64,000 nucleotides of DNA from Desulfatitalea tepidiphila (GCF_001293685.1 NZ_BCAG01000005.1:124001-188000); one strand, 5' to 3'; positions 1 through 10,025 are shown, numbered from the stretch's first letter. Notes: generated by a model from the sequence alone, not told the origin. Program-made: numbers and translations.

Positions 1-1
1 G

Positions 2-115
2 ATCAAATCCTTCAACATGGTGGGCCTGCCCATCCTGGTGGTGGGATTTGGACTGCTGGTGTGGTGGCGCCGCCATGCCCGCCGTAAAATGATTCAGCAG
101 ATTTTCGGTCAATAA
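2..115 (+). CDS. C-terminal end of a probable GldG-type ABC transporter auxiliary protein (partial)
   Basis: An open frame enters from the left edge and stops at TAA after 37 residues. The visible part is one hydrophobic helix of about 17 residues (MVGLPILVVGFGLLVWW) followed by a basic tail (RRHARRKM), which is a typical C-terminal membrane anchor. The next gene encodes a DUF4340 protein, and DUF4340 genes commonly follow GldG-family (gliding-motility/ABC-2 accessory) genes whose C-terminus is a single transmembrane helix. The assignment comes from that context, since the remaining 37 residues are not diagnostic. It is probably the upstream member of one operon with the DUF4340 gene 48 bp downstream. 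Confidence 0.45.
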   Translation: MKSFNMVGLPILVVGFGLLVWWRRHARRKMIQQIFGQ

Positions 116-163
116 CGAGCGAACGGTTGTTGTGATGTTTTCAATCCAGTCAAAGAGGTTTGC

Positions 164-1150
164 ATGAAAGTCAAAAAGGAATACGTCATCCTCGTATTGG
201 TCATCGTGGCACTGGTGTTTTACCTCACCCTGCAATCCGCCAATCACGAACCCGGTGAGTTGCCTCAGCCAGCCAGGGTGGAGAGCGCGGATATCGACTG
301 CATGGTGGTTTCCGGTCAACCGGACGGTTCGGTGGAACTGGTCAAGAAAGACGAAAAATGGTTCATTCAACCCCAGGCCTATCCGGCGGACACCGTCAAG
401 GTGAAAAACATGGCCAATGCCGCCGCCCAGCTGACCCTCACGGCCCTGGTGTCCGAGTCGGGGAGCTACGAACGCTACGGGCTGGCCGAAGGCAAACGCA
501 TCACGGTGGACGCCTTCCGGGGCGCCGATGCCGTTCGACGCTTCCATATCGGCGAACCGGCACCGACTTTCCAGCACACCTTCGTGCTGATTGACGGCGA
601 TCCCAATGTCTATCATGCCCGGGGACAGCTCAAGCGCACGTTCGAGCACACCATCGCGGACCTGAGAGACAAAACCATTCTCGACCTTTCCCGGGAGAGC
701 ATCGCCACGATGACCCTGAGCAAGGGGGATCGCACCATCGCGTTGACCAGAAAGGAGATCGCCCCGCCGGCCGGTGAGACCCAGGAAGACAAAGCCGAAA
801 CCCCATCCCCGCCACCATCCACGAAGGTCGAATGGCACGATGCCCAGGGCCAGGTTGTGGCAAAAGAAGAGGTCGATGCGCTGCTGAACGGCATCGCGCG
901 ATTGAATTGTGACGGGTACCTGGACGACACGGTCAAAGATGGCTTGGGCGCTCCCCGTTGGCAGATCACCCTCAAGGACGATCAAGGCGAGTATGCCGTG
1001 CAGGTGTTTGCCCCCGAGAATGACACGGCGGACAAGATACCGGCCGCCTCGTCGGCCACCCCCTATCCTTTCGTGTTGAACAAGAGCCGCGTGGAAAATT
1101 TCGAAAAAAGCATCGACAAGCTGATGAGGATCGAAGAAGCGGGAAAATAG
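164..1150 (+). CDS. DUF4340 domain-containing membrane-anchored protein
   Basis: This 328-residue protein starts with a basic segment and a hydrophobic stretch (about residues 7-24), giving an uncleaved signal anchor, and the rest should be periplasmic. The body fits DUF4340: repeated beta-rich blocks with phrases such as ERYGL and FHIGEPAP, and residues compatible with binding to a membrane ABC partner. A Pro/Thr/Glu-rich linker lies around residues 200-220. AGAGG lies before the ATG. In other genomes DUF4340 proteins sit next to GldG/ABC-2 permease genes, matching the fragment upstream. The molecular function of the family is unknown. It ends the operon; a GC hairpin follows at 1188-1208. 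Confidence 0.75.
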   Translation: MKVKKEYVILVLVIVALVFYLTLQSANHEPGELPQPARVESADIDCMVVSGQPDGSVELVKKDEKWFIQPQAYPADTVKVKNMANAAAQLTLTALVSESGSYERYGLAEGKRITVDAFRGADAVRRFHIGEPAPTFQHTFVLIDGDPNVYHARGQLKRTFEHTIADLRDKTILDLSRESIATMTLSKGDRTIALTRKEIAPPAGETQEDKAETPSPPPSTKVEWHDAQGQVVAKEEVDALLNGIARLNCDGYLDDTVKDGLGAPRWQITLKDDQGEYAVQVFAPENDTADKIPAASSATPYPFVLNKSRVENFEKSIDKLMRIEEAGK

Positions 1151-1507
1151 CTTCCGAATCTTGACATGCCGTTCAGACCAAGGATGCGGGCGGGCGCATA
1201 GCCCGCCCCTGCGCTTTCGTGCCCAAATTCAGCGTGCGGCGGCCCTACCCAGCCTGTGCAAAGGCGGGTTTTATGCCTGCCCGTGCCACGTGCCATGCCC
1301 GGGATAGGGTCAAAATCGCCGCCCCCCTCCCCTTCCCATTGCATTTTGACCCAAATCGGTCCACAATAACCTCCAGCCGATGGGGCCGATCGCCCGGTCA
1401 TCTGCCTTGCAATTCGTTTGAGCGACACATTCCGACGCCGCCCCATCCGTTTATCCGCGACCGTATGGCATACCAATCCCTTGTCCCCTAAAGCGAAGGA
1501 GAAAGCG
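1151..1507 (+). other. Intergenic stretch before gcvH with two hairpins
   Basis: No convincing gene is present. At 1188-1208 an 8-bp GC stem (GGGCGGGC/GCCCGCCC) with a 5-nt loop may end transcription of the DUF4340 gene, although no long T-run follows. At 1307-1352 a perfect 10-bp inverted repeat (GGGTCAAAAT/ATTTTGACCC) encloses a 26-nt C-rich loop. I looked for the conserved core of a glycine riboswitch upstream of gcvH and did not see it. Confidence 0.5.
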
Positions 1508-1906
1508 ATGAAAGAGATCGACGAACTCAAATTCCCCGAAGACGTATACTACAGCAAGGACCATGAATGGGCCCGCAAGGAGGGCGGCCTGGTGACCGTC
1601 GGCATCAGCGACTATGCCCAGGACCAGCTGGGCGACATCGTCTTCGTGGAGTTACCTGAGAAGGGCAGCAAACTCGAGCAGGGTGAAGAGTTCGGGTCGG
1701 TGGAGTCGGTCAAGGCGGTTTCGGAGCTCTTCATGCCGGTGGCCGGTGAGGTGGTCGAAATCAACGGCGACCTGGAAGACAGCCCGGAGCTGGTCAACAA
1801 CGATCCTTACGACGGCGGCTGGATGCTGAAGGTCAAGCCCGCCGGCGCCGACCCGTTCGCCAAACTCATGGATCGCGGCGCCTATCTGGCCATGCTGAAA
1901 GGATAA
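1508..1906 (+). CDS. gcvH: Glycine cleavage system H protein
   Basis: GcvH is the lipoylated carrier that shuttles the aminomethyl group between the P, T and L proteins of the glycine cleavage system in the cytoplasm. The 132-residue product has the usual family length. The lipoyl attachment region SVESVKAVSE is present, with the modified lysine at residue 69, and the N-terminal segment YYSKDHEWA is typical. I chose the ATG at 1508 because AAGGAG lies just before it and GcvH proteins begin near this point; an in-frame extension upstream to 1418 has no family counterpart. It heads a run with gcvPA, gcvPB, lipB and lipA, so its own lipoylation enzymes are made from the same transcript. Confidence 0.96.
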   Translation: MKEIDELKFPEDVYYSKDHEWARKEGGLVTVGISDYAQDQLGDIVFVELPEKGSKLEQGEEFGSVESVKAVSELFMPVAGEVVEINGDLEDSPELVNNDPYDGGWMLKVKPAGADPFAKLMDRGAYLAMLKG

Positions 1907-1911
1907 CCGCC

Positions 1912-3246
1912 ATGCGGTACATGCCTCACACCGAATCGGATATCGCAGCCATGCTGGCGGCCGTGGGAGTAAAAACAGTGGATGGGCTTTTCGCCGACGT
2001 TCCCGAACCGTGCCGGCATTCCACACCGCTGAACCTTCCACCGGCCCTGAGTGAATGGGACCTGGACCGCCACATGGAGCACCTGGCCGGCCAGACGGCC
2101 ACGGCGCCCGCCTATAACATATTCCTCGGGGCCGGCAGCTACGATCATCATATTCCCGAAACCATCAAGCAGCTGCTGCGCCGCGGCGAACTCTATACGG
2201 CCTACACCCCCTACCAGCCCGAAGTGAGCCAGGGCACGCTCCAGGCCATATACGAATACCAGACCCTGGTCTGCCGCCTGCTCGGCATGGAGGTGGCCAA
2301 CGCTTCCATGTACGATGGCGCCTCGGCCCTGGCCGAAGCGCTGCTCATGGCCATTCGCACCACCAAGCGGCGGCGCGTGGCCGTTTCCCGGGCCGTTCAC
2401 CCCAATTACCGGCGAGTGGTGGAGACCTATCTTCGGCCCACCGGTTTCGAAATCGTCGACCTGCCCTACGGAACCGACGGCCGCACCGACCTGGCGCTCC
2501 TGGCGGATAAAAGCGAGCTTGCGGCCGTGGCCCTCCAGTCGCCCAACTTCTTCGGCTGCATCGAAGATCTCCAGGCGGCCGAAAGTCGGATCCACGCAGA
2601 CGACGCGACCTTGATGATCGTGGCATTCAACGAGCCGCTGGCCTACGGCCTGTACGAGGCGCCCGGCCGCCTTGGAGCGGACATCGTCTGCGGCGAGGGC
2701 CAGAGCCTGGGCATCCCGCGCTCGTTCGGCGGACCGGGCGTGGGGCTGTTCGCCTGCCGCATGAAACATGTCCGCAGCATGCCCGGCCGTCTGGTGGGCC
2801 GCGCCAAGGACGCCGAGGGGCGGCGCGGCTTCGTGCTGACCCTCTCCACACGCGAACAGCACATCCGGCGCGAGCGGGCCACCTCCAACATCTGTACCAA
2901 CCAGGGGCTGTGCGCCCTGGCCGCGGCCATGTACATGGCCTCCCTCGGCCGCACCGGTTTCCGTCAACTGGCCCGCCTCAATTTCGACAAGGCCGGTTAC
3001 CTGAAACATGCCCTGCAAGCCGCCGGCGCCGAACTGCCGTTCAGCGCGCCGGTCTTCAACGAATTCGTCGTCCGCTGGCCCCAGGCATCTTCGGCGCCTT
3101 ACCGGCGACTGGTTGAAGCGAAGATTGTTGCCGGCCTGCCGCTGGCCCCCTATTACCCTGAATTGGCGGATCACTACCTGCTGTGCGCCACCGAGACGTG
3201 CAGCAAGGCGGGCATGGACGCTTTGGTCGAGGAGGTGACGCGATGA
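1912..3246 (+). CDS. gcvPA: Glycine dehydrogenase (decarboxylating) subunit 1
   Basis: GcvPA is the N-terminal half of the two-gene form of the P protein. With GcvPB it decarboxylates glycine and passes the aminomethyl group to lipoyl-GcvH. The 444-residue length is normal for the family, and conserved stretches such as YTPYQPEVSQGTLQ and a C-terminal TETCSK segment are present. It starts 5 bp after gcvH with AAAGGA before the ATG. Its TGA overlaps the ATG of gcvPB by four bases (ATGA), which points to translational coupling and equal subunit amounts. The pair may work in glycine oxidation or, reversed, in one-carbon assimilation; the sequence does not tell which. Confidence 0.95.
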   Translation: MRYMPHTESDIAAMLAAVGVKTVDGLFADVPEPCRHSTPLNLPPALSEWDLDRHMEHLAGQTATAPAYNIFLGAGSYDHHIPETIKQLLRRGELYTAYTPYQPEVSQGTLQAIYEYQTLVCRLLGMEVANASMYDGASALAEALLMAIRTTKRRRVAVSRAVHPNYRRVVETYLRPTGFEIVDLPYGTDGRTDLALLADKSELAAVALQSPNFFGCIEDLQAAESRIHADDATLMIVAFNEPLAYGLYEAPGRLGADIVCGEGQSLGIPRSFGGPGVGLFACRMKHVRSMPGRLVGRAKDAEGRRGFVLTLSTREQHIRRERATSNICTNQGLCALAAAMYMASLGRTGFRQLARLNFDKAGYLKHALQAAGAELPFSAPVFNEFVVRWPQASSAPYRRLVEAKIVAGLPLAPYYPELADHYLLCATETCSKAGMDALVEEVTR

Positions 3247-4688
3247 TCGGCACGACCGGACTGATCTTCAACGAACCGCTGCTCTGGGAGATGGGCGCCG
3301 AAGGGCGCACGGCCTTTTCCGTGCCGGACCGGGACGTGCCCGAGCAGCCGCTGGATGCGGCTTTAGCCGGCGATGGCCCCGACTTTCCGGATTTGAGCGA
3401 ACCGGAAATTGTGCGCCACTACACCCGCCTGAGCCAGTGGAACCTGAGCGTGGACAGCAGCATGTACCCGCTCGGGTCGTGCACCATGAAGTACAATCCC
3501 AAGACCAACGAGCGCCAGGCCGGCCTGCCCGGCATCGCCGATGCCCATCCCCTGTTGCCGGTGGCGTTGAGCCAGGGGCTGCTGCGGCTCATGTTCGATC
3601 TGGAACGCTGGCTGGCCGAAATCACCGGTCTGGACGCCGTCACCCTGCAGCCGGCGGCCGGGGCCCAGGGGGAACTCACCGGCATGCTGATCTTTCACGC
3701 CTATCACGCAGAACAGGGCCGGCCGCGCAGCAAGATCCTGATTCCGGACACGGCCCACGGCACCAATCCGGCCAGCGCCTCCCTGTGCGGCTACGCCGCC
3801 GTGCCGGTCCCGTCCGGACCGGACGGGATTCTCGATCCCGAGACCGTGGCGCGGCTCATGGACGACGAGACCGCCGGTATCATGGTGACCAATCCCAACA
3901 CCCTGGGCCTGTTCGAGCGGGAAATCCGCCGGGTGGCCGAGATCGTCCACGACCGCGGCGGCCTGGTCTATGCCGACGGCGCCAACATGAACGCCCTGCT
4001 CGGCGTGGCGCACATGGGTGCCATGGGTGTGGATATCCTGCATCTCAATCTGCACAAGACCTTCTCGACCCCGCACGGCGGCGGCGGTCCCGGCGCCGGG
4101 CCGGTGTGCGTCACCCGCGCCCTGGCCAAATTCCTGCCCGTGCCGCGGGTGCTGGAACAGGAGGGGGGGTTCGTCCTGAGCAACGACTGTCCCCATTCCA
4201 TCGGCAAGTTGCACGCGTTCTATGGCAACTTCGGCATCCTGGTGCGCGCCTACAGCTACATCCTCAGCCTGGGCCCCATGCTGGAACAGGTGAGCCAGTA
4301 CGCCGTGCTCAACGCCAATTACATCAAAGCCGGCCTCAGGGGCGACTACCATCTGCCCTATGACCGGCCCTGCATGCACGAATGCGTCTTCTCCGACAAG
4401 CGTCAGCTGGCCCACAAGGTATCGGCCCTGGACATCGCCAAGCGGCTCATCGATTACGGCTTTCACCCGCCCACCATCTATTTCCCCCTGGTGGTCAGCG
4501 GCGCCCTGATGATCGAGCCCACGGAAAGTGAATCCAGGGAGACCCTGGACCGCTTCATTGAGGCCATGCGGGCCATCGCCAGGGAGGCCGAAACGGACCC
4601 GGAGCTGCTTCACCAGGCGCCGCGCAACGCCAAGGTCAGGCGTCTCGATGAAGTGCAGGCGGCGCGCAAGCCGTGCCTCATGGGATAA
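3243..4688 (+). CDS. gcvPB: Glycine dehydrogenase (decarboxylating) subunit 2
   Basis: GcvPB carries the pyridoxal-phosphate site of the two-subunit P protein. The PLP lysine is residue 272 in the motif NLHKTFSTPHGG, followed by the Gly-rich GGGGPGAGP loop. PLGSCTMKYNPK near residue 80 and HGTNPASA are also family hallmarks. The product is 481 residues, the usual size. The frame is open upstream to 3183, but the ATG at 3243 overlaps the gcvPA stop and gives the standard N-terminus, so I use it. lipB begins four bases after its stop. No gcvT is in the window, so the T protein must be encoded elsewhere. Confidence 0.96.
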   Translation: MIGTTGLIFNEPLLWEMGAEGRTAFSVPDRDVPEQPLDAALAGDGPDFPDLSEPEIVRHYTRLSQWNLSVDSSMYPLGSCTMKYNPKTNERQAGLPGIADAHPLLPVALSQGLLRLMFDLERWLAEITGLDAVTLQPAAGAQGELTGMLIFHAYHAEQGRPRSKILIPDTAHGTNPASASLCGYAAVPVPSGPDGILDPETVARLMDDETAGIMVTNPNTLGLFEREIRRVAEIVHDRGGLVYADGANMNALLGVAHMGAMGVDILHLNLHKTFSTPHGGGGPGAGPVCVTRALAKFLPVPRVLEQEGGFVLSNDCPHSIGKLHAFYGNFGILVRAYSYILSLGPMLEQVSQYAVLNANYIKAGLRGDYHLPYDRPCMHECVFSDKRQLAHKVSALDIAKRLIDYGFHPPTIYFPLVVSGALMIEPTESESRETLDRFIEAMRAIAREAETDPELLHQAPRNAKVRRLDEVQAARKPCLMG

Positions 4689-4692
4689 CAGA

Positions 4693-5412
4693 ATGCATCC
4701 GGCCTTTCTGCTCGATCTGCCCCTGATCCCTTATGGCGAAGCCCTCGACCTGCAACGCGCGGCCGTGGCGGCCCGCAAGGAGGGCCGATTGGCGCGCGAC
4801 CTGATTATCCTGATCGAGCATCCGCCGGTCTTCACCCTGGGGCGCCGGGGCGGACGGCAAAACCTGCTGGTTTCCGAATCCGAACTGAATGCGCGGGGGA
4901 TCGAAGTGATCCCTGTGGAGCGCGGCGGCGACATCACCTATCACGGGCCGGGACAGCTGGTGGCCTATCCTTTGGTGGACCTGAACCGGGGCGACCTCCG
5001 GGTGGTGGCCTTCGTCGAGGCACTCGAGCAGGCCATGGTACGCACCGCGGCCCGCTGGGGCGTTGCCGCCGCCGGCGATGCGGCCAACCGCGGCGCCTGG
5101 GTACAGGGGCGCAAGCTGGGCAGCGTGGGCATCACCGTTCGGCGCGGCATCAGCTTTCACGGCCTGGCGCTCAACGTCACCACCGATTTGACCCCGTTCA
5201 CCTGGATCAACCCGTGCGGCATCCAATCGTGCCGCATGACCACCATGGCCGCGGAAGCCCAACAGCAGATCGACATGGCGGCCGTGCGTACGGAAATGGC
5301 GGGCCAGATCAGCTCGCTGCTTCGACTCGATCTCCAACCGGTCTCCCTGGAACATATCCGGGCCGCCCTCGAAACAAACCGGCAAACCCAGGAAACCCAA
5401 CAAACACAATGA
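4693..5412 (+). CDS. lipB: Octanoyltransferase (lipoate biosynthesis)
   Basis: LipB transfers an octanoyl group from acyl carrier protein to the target lysine of lipoyl-dependent proteins such as GcvH. The 239-residue protein contains the RGGDITYHGPGQLVAYP motif, the catalytic lysine in GRKLGSVGI (residue 141) and the acyl-accepting cysteine in NPCGI (residue 175), plus HGLALNV. The ATG at 4693 follows gcvPB by four bases; an upstream in-frame extension overlaps gcvPB and has no LipB similarity. Its TGA overlaps the lipA ATG (ATGA at 5409-5412). The tail after about residue 225 is a low-complexity Gln/Thr run and probably not functional. Confidence 0.95.
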   Translation: MHPAFLLDLPLIPYGEALDLQRAAVAARKEGRLARDLIILIEHPPVFTLGRRGGRQNLLVSESELNARGIEVIPVERGGDITYHGPGQLVAYPLVDLNRGDLRVVAFVEALEQAMVRTAARWGVAAAGDAANRGAWVQGRKLGSVGITVRRGISFHGLALNVTTDLTPFTWINPCGIQSCRMTTMAAEAQQQIDMAAVRTEMAGQISSLLRLDLQPVSLEHIRAALETNRQTQETQQTQ

Positions 5413-6293
5413 ACTCCAAAAAAACAGCAAATCCAGTCCATAAAAAACCCCCCTGGCTGCGCGTACGCTTTCCCAGCGGTTCGGCCTATGAAGAGACCCG
5501 GCGCCTGATCCGGGAAGGACGGCTGCATACCGTCTGCCAGGAAGCGTGCTGCCCGAACATGTTCGAATGCTTCTCGCATCACACGGCCACCTTTCTCATC
5601 CTGGGCGACCACTGCACCCGGGACTGCCGGTTCTGCGCGGTCAAAGGTGGAAACCTGCAGCCACCCGATGGGAACGAGCCGGAGCGGGTGGCCCAGGCGG
5701 CCGCCGACATGGAGTTGCATTACGTGGTGGTCACGTCGGTGACCCGAGACGACCTTCCGGACGGCGGCGCCGGCCACTTCGCGTCCACCATCACCGCCCT
5801 GCGCCGCAAGATCCCGGAGGTTCGCGTGGAGGTGTTGATCCCTGATTTCCAGGGGGACCCTGCTGCATTGACCACGGTCCTGGACGCCGGCCCCGATGTG
5901 CTCAATCACAATATCGAAACCGTGCCGCGTCTGTATCCCACGGTGCGGCCCCAAGCCGTATATGAACGCTCGCTGCGTCTGCTGGCCCATGCCGCGCGGC
6001 AGGCCCCGCAGATTCCCACCAAATCGGGCTTGATGCTGGGGCTGGGGGAAGACGATGCGGAGATTCACCAAGCCCTGCGGGATTTGCGACGCGCCCGGTG
6101 CCGCCTTTTGACCCTCGGGCAGTATCTCCAACCCACATCCCAGCATCTTCCCGTGGAACGCTACGTACCGCCCGAAGAATTTGCCCGCTGGCGAAGCGTT
6201 GCGCTTGAACTGGGATTCACCGAAGCGGTGGCCGGCCCCTTTGTGCGCAGTTCCTACCAGGCCGAACAGACGTATCGGCAATCGAAATCCTGA
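5409..6293 (+). CDS. lipA: Lipoyl synthase (radical SAM)
   Basis: LipA inserts two sulfurs into protein-bound octanoyl chains, finishing the lipoyl group of GcvH. The 294-residue product has both cluster motifs: the auxiliary-cluster cysteines in CQEACCPNMFEC and the radical-SAM CTRDCRFC motif. The C-terminal RSSY supplies the serine that ligates the auxiliary cluster. The ATG at 5409 overlaps the lipB stop, so translation is probably coupled. It is the last gene of the gcv-lip run; a 235-bp spacer with its own promoter-like sequence then separates it from nifA. Confidence 0.96.
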   Translation: MNSKKTANPVHKKPPWLRVRFPSGSAYEETRRLIREGRLHTVCQEACCPNMFECFSHHTATFLILGDHCTRDCRFCAVKGGNLQPPDGNEPERVAQAAADMELHYVVVTSVTRDDLPDGGAGHFASTITALRRKIPEVRVEVLIPDFQGDPAALTTVLDAGPDVLNHNIETVPRLYPTVRPQAVYERSLRLLAHAARQAPQIPTKSGLMLGLGEDDAEIHQALRDLRRARCRLLTLGQYLQPTSQHLPVERYVPPEEFARWRSVALELGFTEAVAGPFVRSSYQAEQTYRQSKS

Positions 6294-6321
6294 ATCGATT
6301 TATTTCATTTTAGTACTGTCG

Positions 6322-6349
6322 TTGGACATTTTTTACATTATTGTATCAT
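6322..6349 (+). promoter_or_regulatory. Possible housekeeping promoter upstream of nifA
   Basis: In the AT-rich spacer between lipA and nifA, TTGGAC (6322-6327) and TATCAT (6344-6349) are 16 bp apart, resembling sigma-70 -35 and -10 boxes. No other gene lies between this point and nifA. It is a pattern match only and there is no experimental support. Confidence 0.35.
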
Positions 6350-6528
6350 CTAACTGACGGTCCAGCCACCCCGCCAATCCAGCTATGTATCTTATATATC
6401 AATAATTTTTTTCCTATCGTCACCCATCATAGGAAATGGCCCGAGGATTGCTTAACCCTAAACGGCATGCCCGGCGTATCCATCGCGGACGGACCGCCGG
6501 CCTTGGGCCGGGAACGGAAACGGCAAAC

Positions 6529-8064
6529 ATGGATCAACTCTTGCGCAAAAACGAGGAGCTCAGTGCCATTCTCCAGGTGAGCCAGGTGCTGACCAGCTCC
6601 TTTGACCTGGAGAAAAATCTCTATTCGGCCATGGCCATCCTGGCAGGTCGCCTGGCCATGCAGCGCGGCTGCGTATTTTTGCTCGATTCCCTTTCCCGGG
6701 AGCTGAACATCGTGGCCGCCTATGGTCTGACACGCGAAGAGATCCAGCGCGGCAAGTACCGCATCGGCGAAGGTATTGTCGGGCAAGTCATCGAAACCGG
6801 TCAGCCCATGTTCATTCCCAACATCGGAGCCGAACCCAAGTTCCTCAATAAAACCGCGTCACGGCCTCAGAAAAGCGGCGTTTCGTTTCTTTGCATGCCC
6901 ATCGCCATGGATGGCAAGACCCTGGGGGTGATCAGCGTGGACGGCATCTACGATCCACGCCAGGGGAGCGTGGACGACGACCTGCGGGTGCTTTCCATCG
7001 TGGCTTCGTTCATCGCCCAGTATGTACTGCTCTGGGAAAATTTCCGCCAGACCGAGGACGAATGCGGCCACCTGCGCCTGCAGCTCGAAGAGAAGTACAG
7101 CCTCCCCAACATCATCGGTGAATCTGCGCCTTTCCAGCAGGTGCTCAAGCTGGTGCGCAAAGTGGCGGCCACCGATACCGGCGTTCTCCTGCTCGGCGAG
7201 AGCGGCACGGGAAAGGAGCTGATCGCCCACACCCTGCACTACCAGAGCCGGCGCGCCCGGCAGCCTTATGTGGCCGTCAACCTGGCCGCCCTGCCGGAGA
7301 ACCTGATCGAGGCCGAACTCTTCGGTGTGGAAAAAGGGGCTTACACCGGGGCCACCGGCCGCCGCATCGGCCGTTTCGAAATGGCCGACCAAGGCACCAT
7401 TTTTCTGGATGAAATCGGAGAACTGCCGCTCAGCCTCCAGGTCAAGCTGCTTCGCGTGCTGCAGGAAAGAAGTTTCGAGCGCATCGGCTCTTCGGACAGC
7501 TTGACGGTCAATGTGCGCGTCGTGGCTGCAACAAACCGCAACTTGATGGAAGAGGTCGCCAAAGGCACGTTCCGTGAAGATCTCTACTGGCGCCTCAACG
7601 TCGTCCCCATCGTACTGCCCCCCTTGCGCGAACGCGCCGATGACATTCCCCTGCTTGTCGATTTTTATCTGGAGAAGTTCAACCGCCTCCACGGCCGAGG
7701 GGTGTGCATCGCGCCATCGGTCGTGAACTGCCTCAAAATTTACGCCTGGCCGGGCAATGTGCGCGAACTGGCCAACACCATGGAGCGCCTGGTCATCATG
7801 TCCGACCGGGAGATGGTCACCGAGGTCGATCTGCCGGCCAATATCCTTTGCCCAGGCCGAGGCGGTAACGGCAGCGGGACACACTGCACATCCACACCGG
7901 CGGATCTGGTGGATCAGGTCCAGGAACTCGAACGACGACAAATCATCGAAGCACTCAAGACCAGCGGCGGTGTCCAACAGCATGCCTCCCGCATCCTTGG
8001 CATCACGCCCCGTCAACTCGGTTACCGCATCCGAAAATACGATATCGATCTGCACCGCATCTGA
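6529..8064 (+). CDS. nifA: NifA-type sigma-54-dependent transcriptional activator
   Basis: This is an enhancer-binding activator that opens sigma-54 promoters, here probably those of the nif genes just downstream. Of its 511 residues, about 15-170 form a GAF domain, about 195-425 an AAA+ domain, and 473-509 a Fis-type HTH ([19 protein letters not shown]). Visible motifs are Walker A GESGTGKE (from residue 223), GAYTGA (270-275) in place of the usual GAFTGA, and a Walker B region with LDEIGEL. The Cys pattern linked to direct oxygen sensing in many alphaproteobacterial NifAs does not look complete: the PGNVREL segment lacks the cysteines expected around it. I start at ATG 6529, giving the normal NifA N-terminus ([11 protein letters not shown]); a longer frame from 6436 looks non-coding. 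Confidence 0.88.
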   Translation: MDQLLRKNEELSAILQVSQVLTSSFDLEKNLYSAMAILAGRLAMQRGCVFLLDSLSRELNIVAAYGLTREEIQRGKYRIGEGIVGQVIETGQPMFIPNIGAEPKFLNKTASRPQKSGVSFLCMPIAMDGKTLGVISVDGIYDPRQGSVDDDLRVLSIVASFIAQYVLLWENFRQTEDECGHLRLQLEEKYSLPNIIGESAPFQQVLKLVRKVAATDTGVLLLGESGTGKELIAHTLHYQSRRARQPYVAVNLAALPENLIEAELFGVEKGAYTGATGRRIGRFEMADQGTIFLDEIGELPLSLQVKLLRVLQERSFERIGSSDSLTVNVRVVAATNRNLMEEVAKGTFREDLYWRLNVVPIVLPPLRERADDIPLLVDFYLEKFNRLHGRGVCIAPSVVNCLKIYAWPGNVRELANTMERLVIMSDREMVTEVDLPANILCPGRGGNGSGTHCTSTPADLVDQVQELERRQIIEALKTSGGVQQHASRILGITPRQLGYRIRKYDIDLHRI

Positions 8065-9260
<1,196 letters not shown>

Positions 9261-9291
9261 CCATTCTTCAAAATGATAGGAGACGATTCCC

Positions 9292-9648
9292 ATGCTCATG
9301 ATTCGATCCATCGTCCGCCCGGAAAAGGTCGACAATGTGCTGGCGGCCTTAATGGAAGCCGGTTTTCCCGGTGTCACCAAGATGTCGGTCGTCGGCCGCG
9401 GCAAGCAGCGCGGCATCAAGATCGGCGAAATCACCTATGACGAGATTCCCAAAGAACTGCTGCTGACCGTGATCAAGGACCAGGATAAGGAGTTTGTCAT
9501 CCGCACGATCATCAAAGCGGCCCGCACCGGCGAGAAGGGCGCCTTCGGCGACGGAAAAATTTTCATCGTTCCGGTCCTGGAATCCTACACCATCAGTTCC
9601 GGCGTCAAGGAAAACAAAGACGGCACCACCGAAGAGGTGAAGATATGA
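9292..9648 (+). CDS. nifI1: Nitrogenase-regulating PII-like protein NifI1
   Basis: This 118-residue GlnB-family protein lies directly after nifH, the position of nifI1 in methanogens and many anaerobic bacteria. In those organisms NifI1 and NifI2 form a complex that binds the MoFe protein and switches nitrogenase off when ammonium is present; 2-oxoglutarate and ATP relieve the block. The sequence has PII features (MIRSIVRPEKVDNVLAAL at the N-terminus, VVGRGKQRG before the T-loop and an EKGAFGDGKIFI B-loop). AGGAG precedes the ATG. Its stop overlaps the nifI2 start (ATGA at 9645-9648), as expected for subunits made together. Confidence 0.93.
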   Translation: MLMIRSIVRPEKVDNVLAALMEAGFPGVTKMSVVGRGKQRGIKIGEITYDEIPKELLLTVIKDQDKEFVIRTIIKAARTGEKGAFGDGKIFIVPVLESYTISSGVKENKDGTTEEVKI

Positions 9649-10025
9649 AAGAGATCCTCGCCATCGTCAGGCTCAACAAGATGAACCAGACCAAACGCGC
9701 CCTTGCGGAGGTCGGGCTGCCCTCGATCACGGCCCGCGACGCCCTTGGACGAGGCAAGGGCATCGTCGATCTGCAACTGCTCAAAGGCGCAGAGCGCGGA
9801 TATGAAGAGGCCATCTCCCAACTGGGCCAGAGCCAGCGCCTGATACCCAAGCGGGCCATCCTCATCGTCGTGCCGGACGAGCTGGTCGGCAGGACGGTCA
9901 AGACGATCATCAAGGTCAACCAGACCGGCAAGTCGGGAGACGGCATGATCTTCGTCACACCCTGCCTGGAAGCGGTCCGCGTGCGTACCGGCGAACGCGG
10001 CGACGCGGTCTTGGACGACATTTGA
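9645..10025 (+). CDS. nifI2: Nitrogenase-regulating PII-like protein NifI2
   Basis: This is the second GlnB-family protein (126 residues) between nifH and nifD and the partner of NifI1 in ammonium switch-off of nitrogenase. It begins MKEILAIVRLNKMNQTKRAL, which is typical of NifI2, and carries a longer T-loop region (around RGYEEAISQLGQSQRLIPKRAI) than NifI1. The C-terminal KSGDGMIFVTP block matches the PII B-loop. It is translationally coupled to nifI1 by a four-base overlap and ends 64 bp before nifD. Together the two nifI genes imply fast post-translational control in addition to NifA-driven transcription. Confidence 0.93.
   Translation: MKEILAIVRLNKMNQTKRALAEVGLPSITARDALGRGKGIVDLQLLKGAERGYEEAISQLGQSQRLIPKRAILIVVPDELVGRTVKTIIKVNQTGKSGDGMIFVTPCLEAVRVRTGERGDAVLDDI

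Noticed and set aside
1151-1507. Glycine riboswitch upstream of gcvH
   Set aside because: I could not find the conserved core or the tandem aptamer layout. A covariance-model search for the glycine riboswitch family would settle it.
1882-4613. Long minus-strand open frames across gcvPA and gcvPB
   Set aside because: Both are shadows of conserved plus-strand genes, lack family similarity and arise from third-position GC bias.
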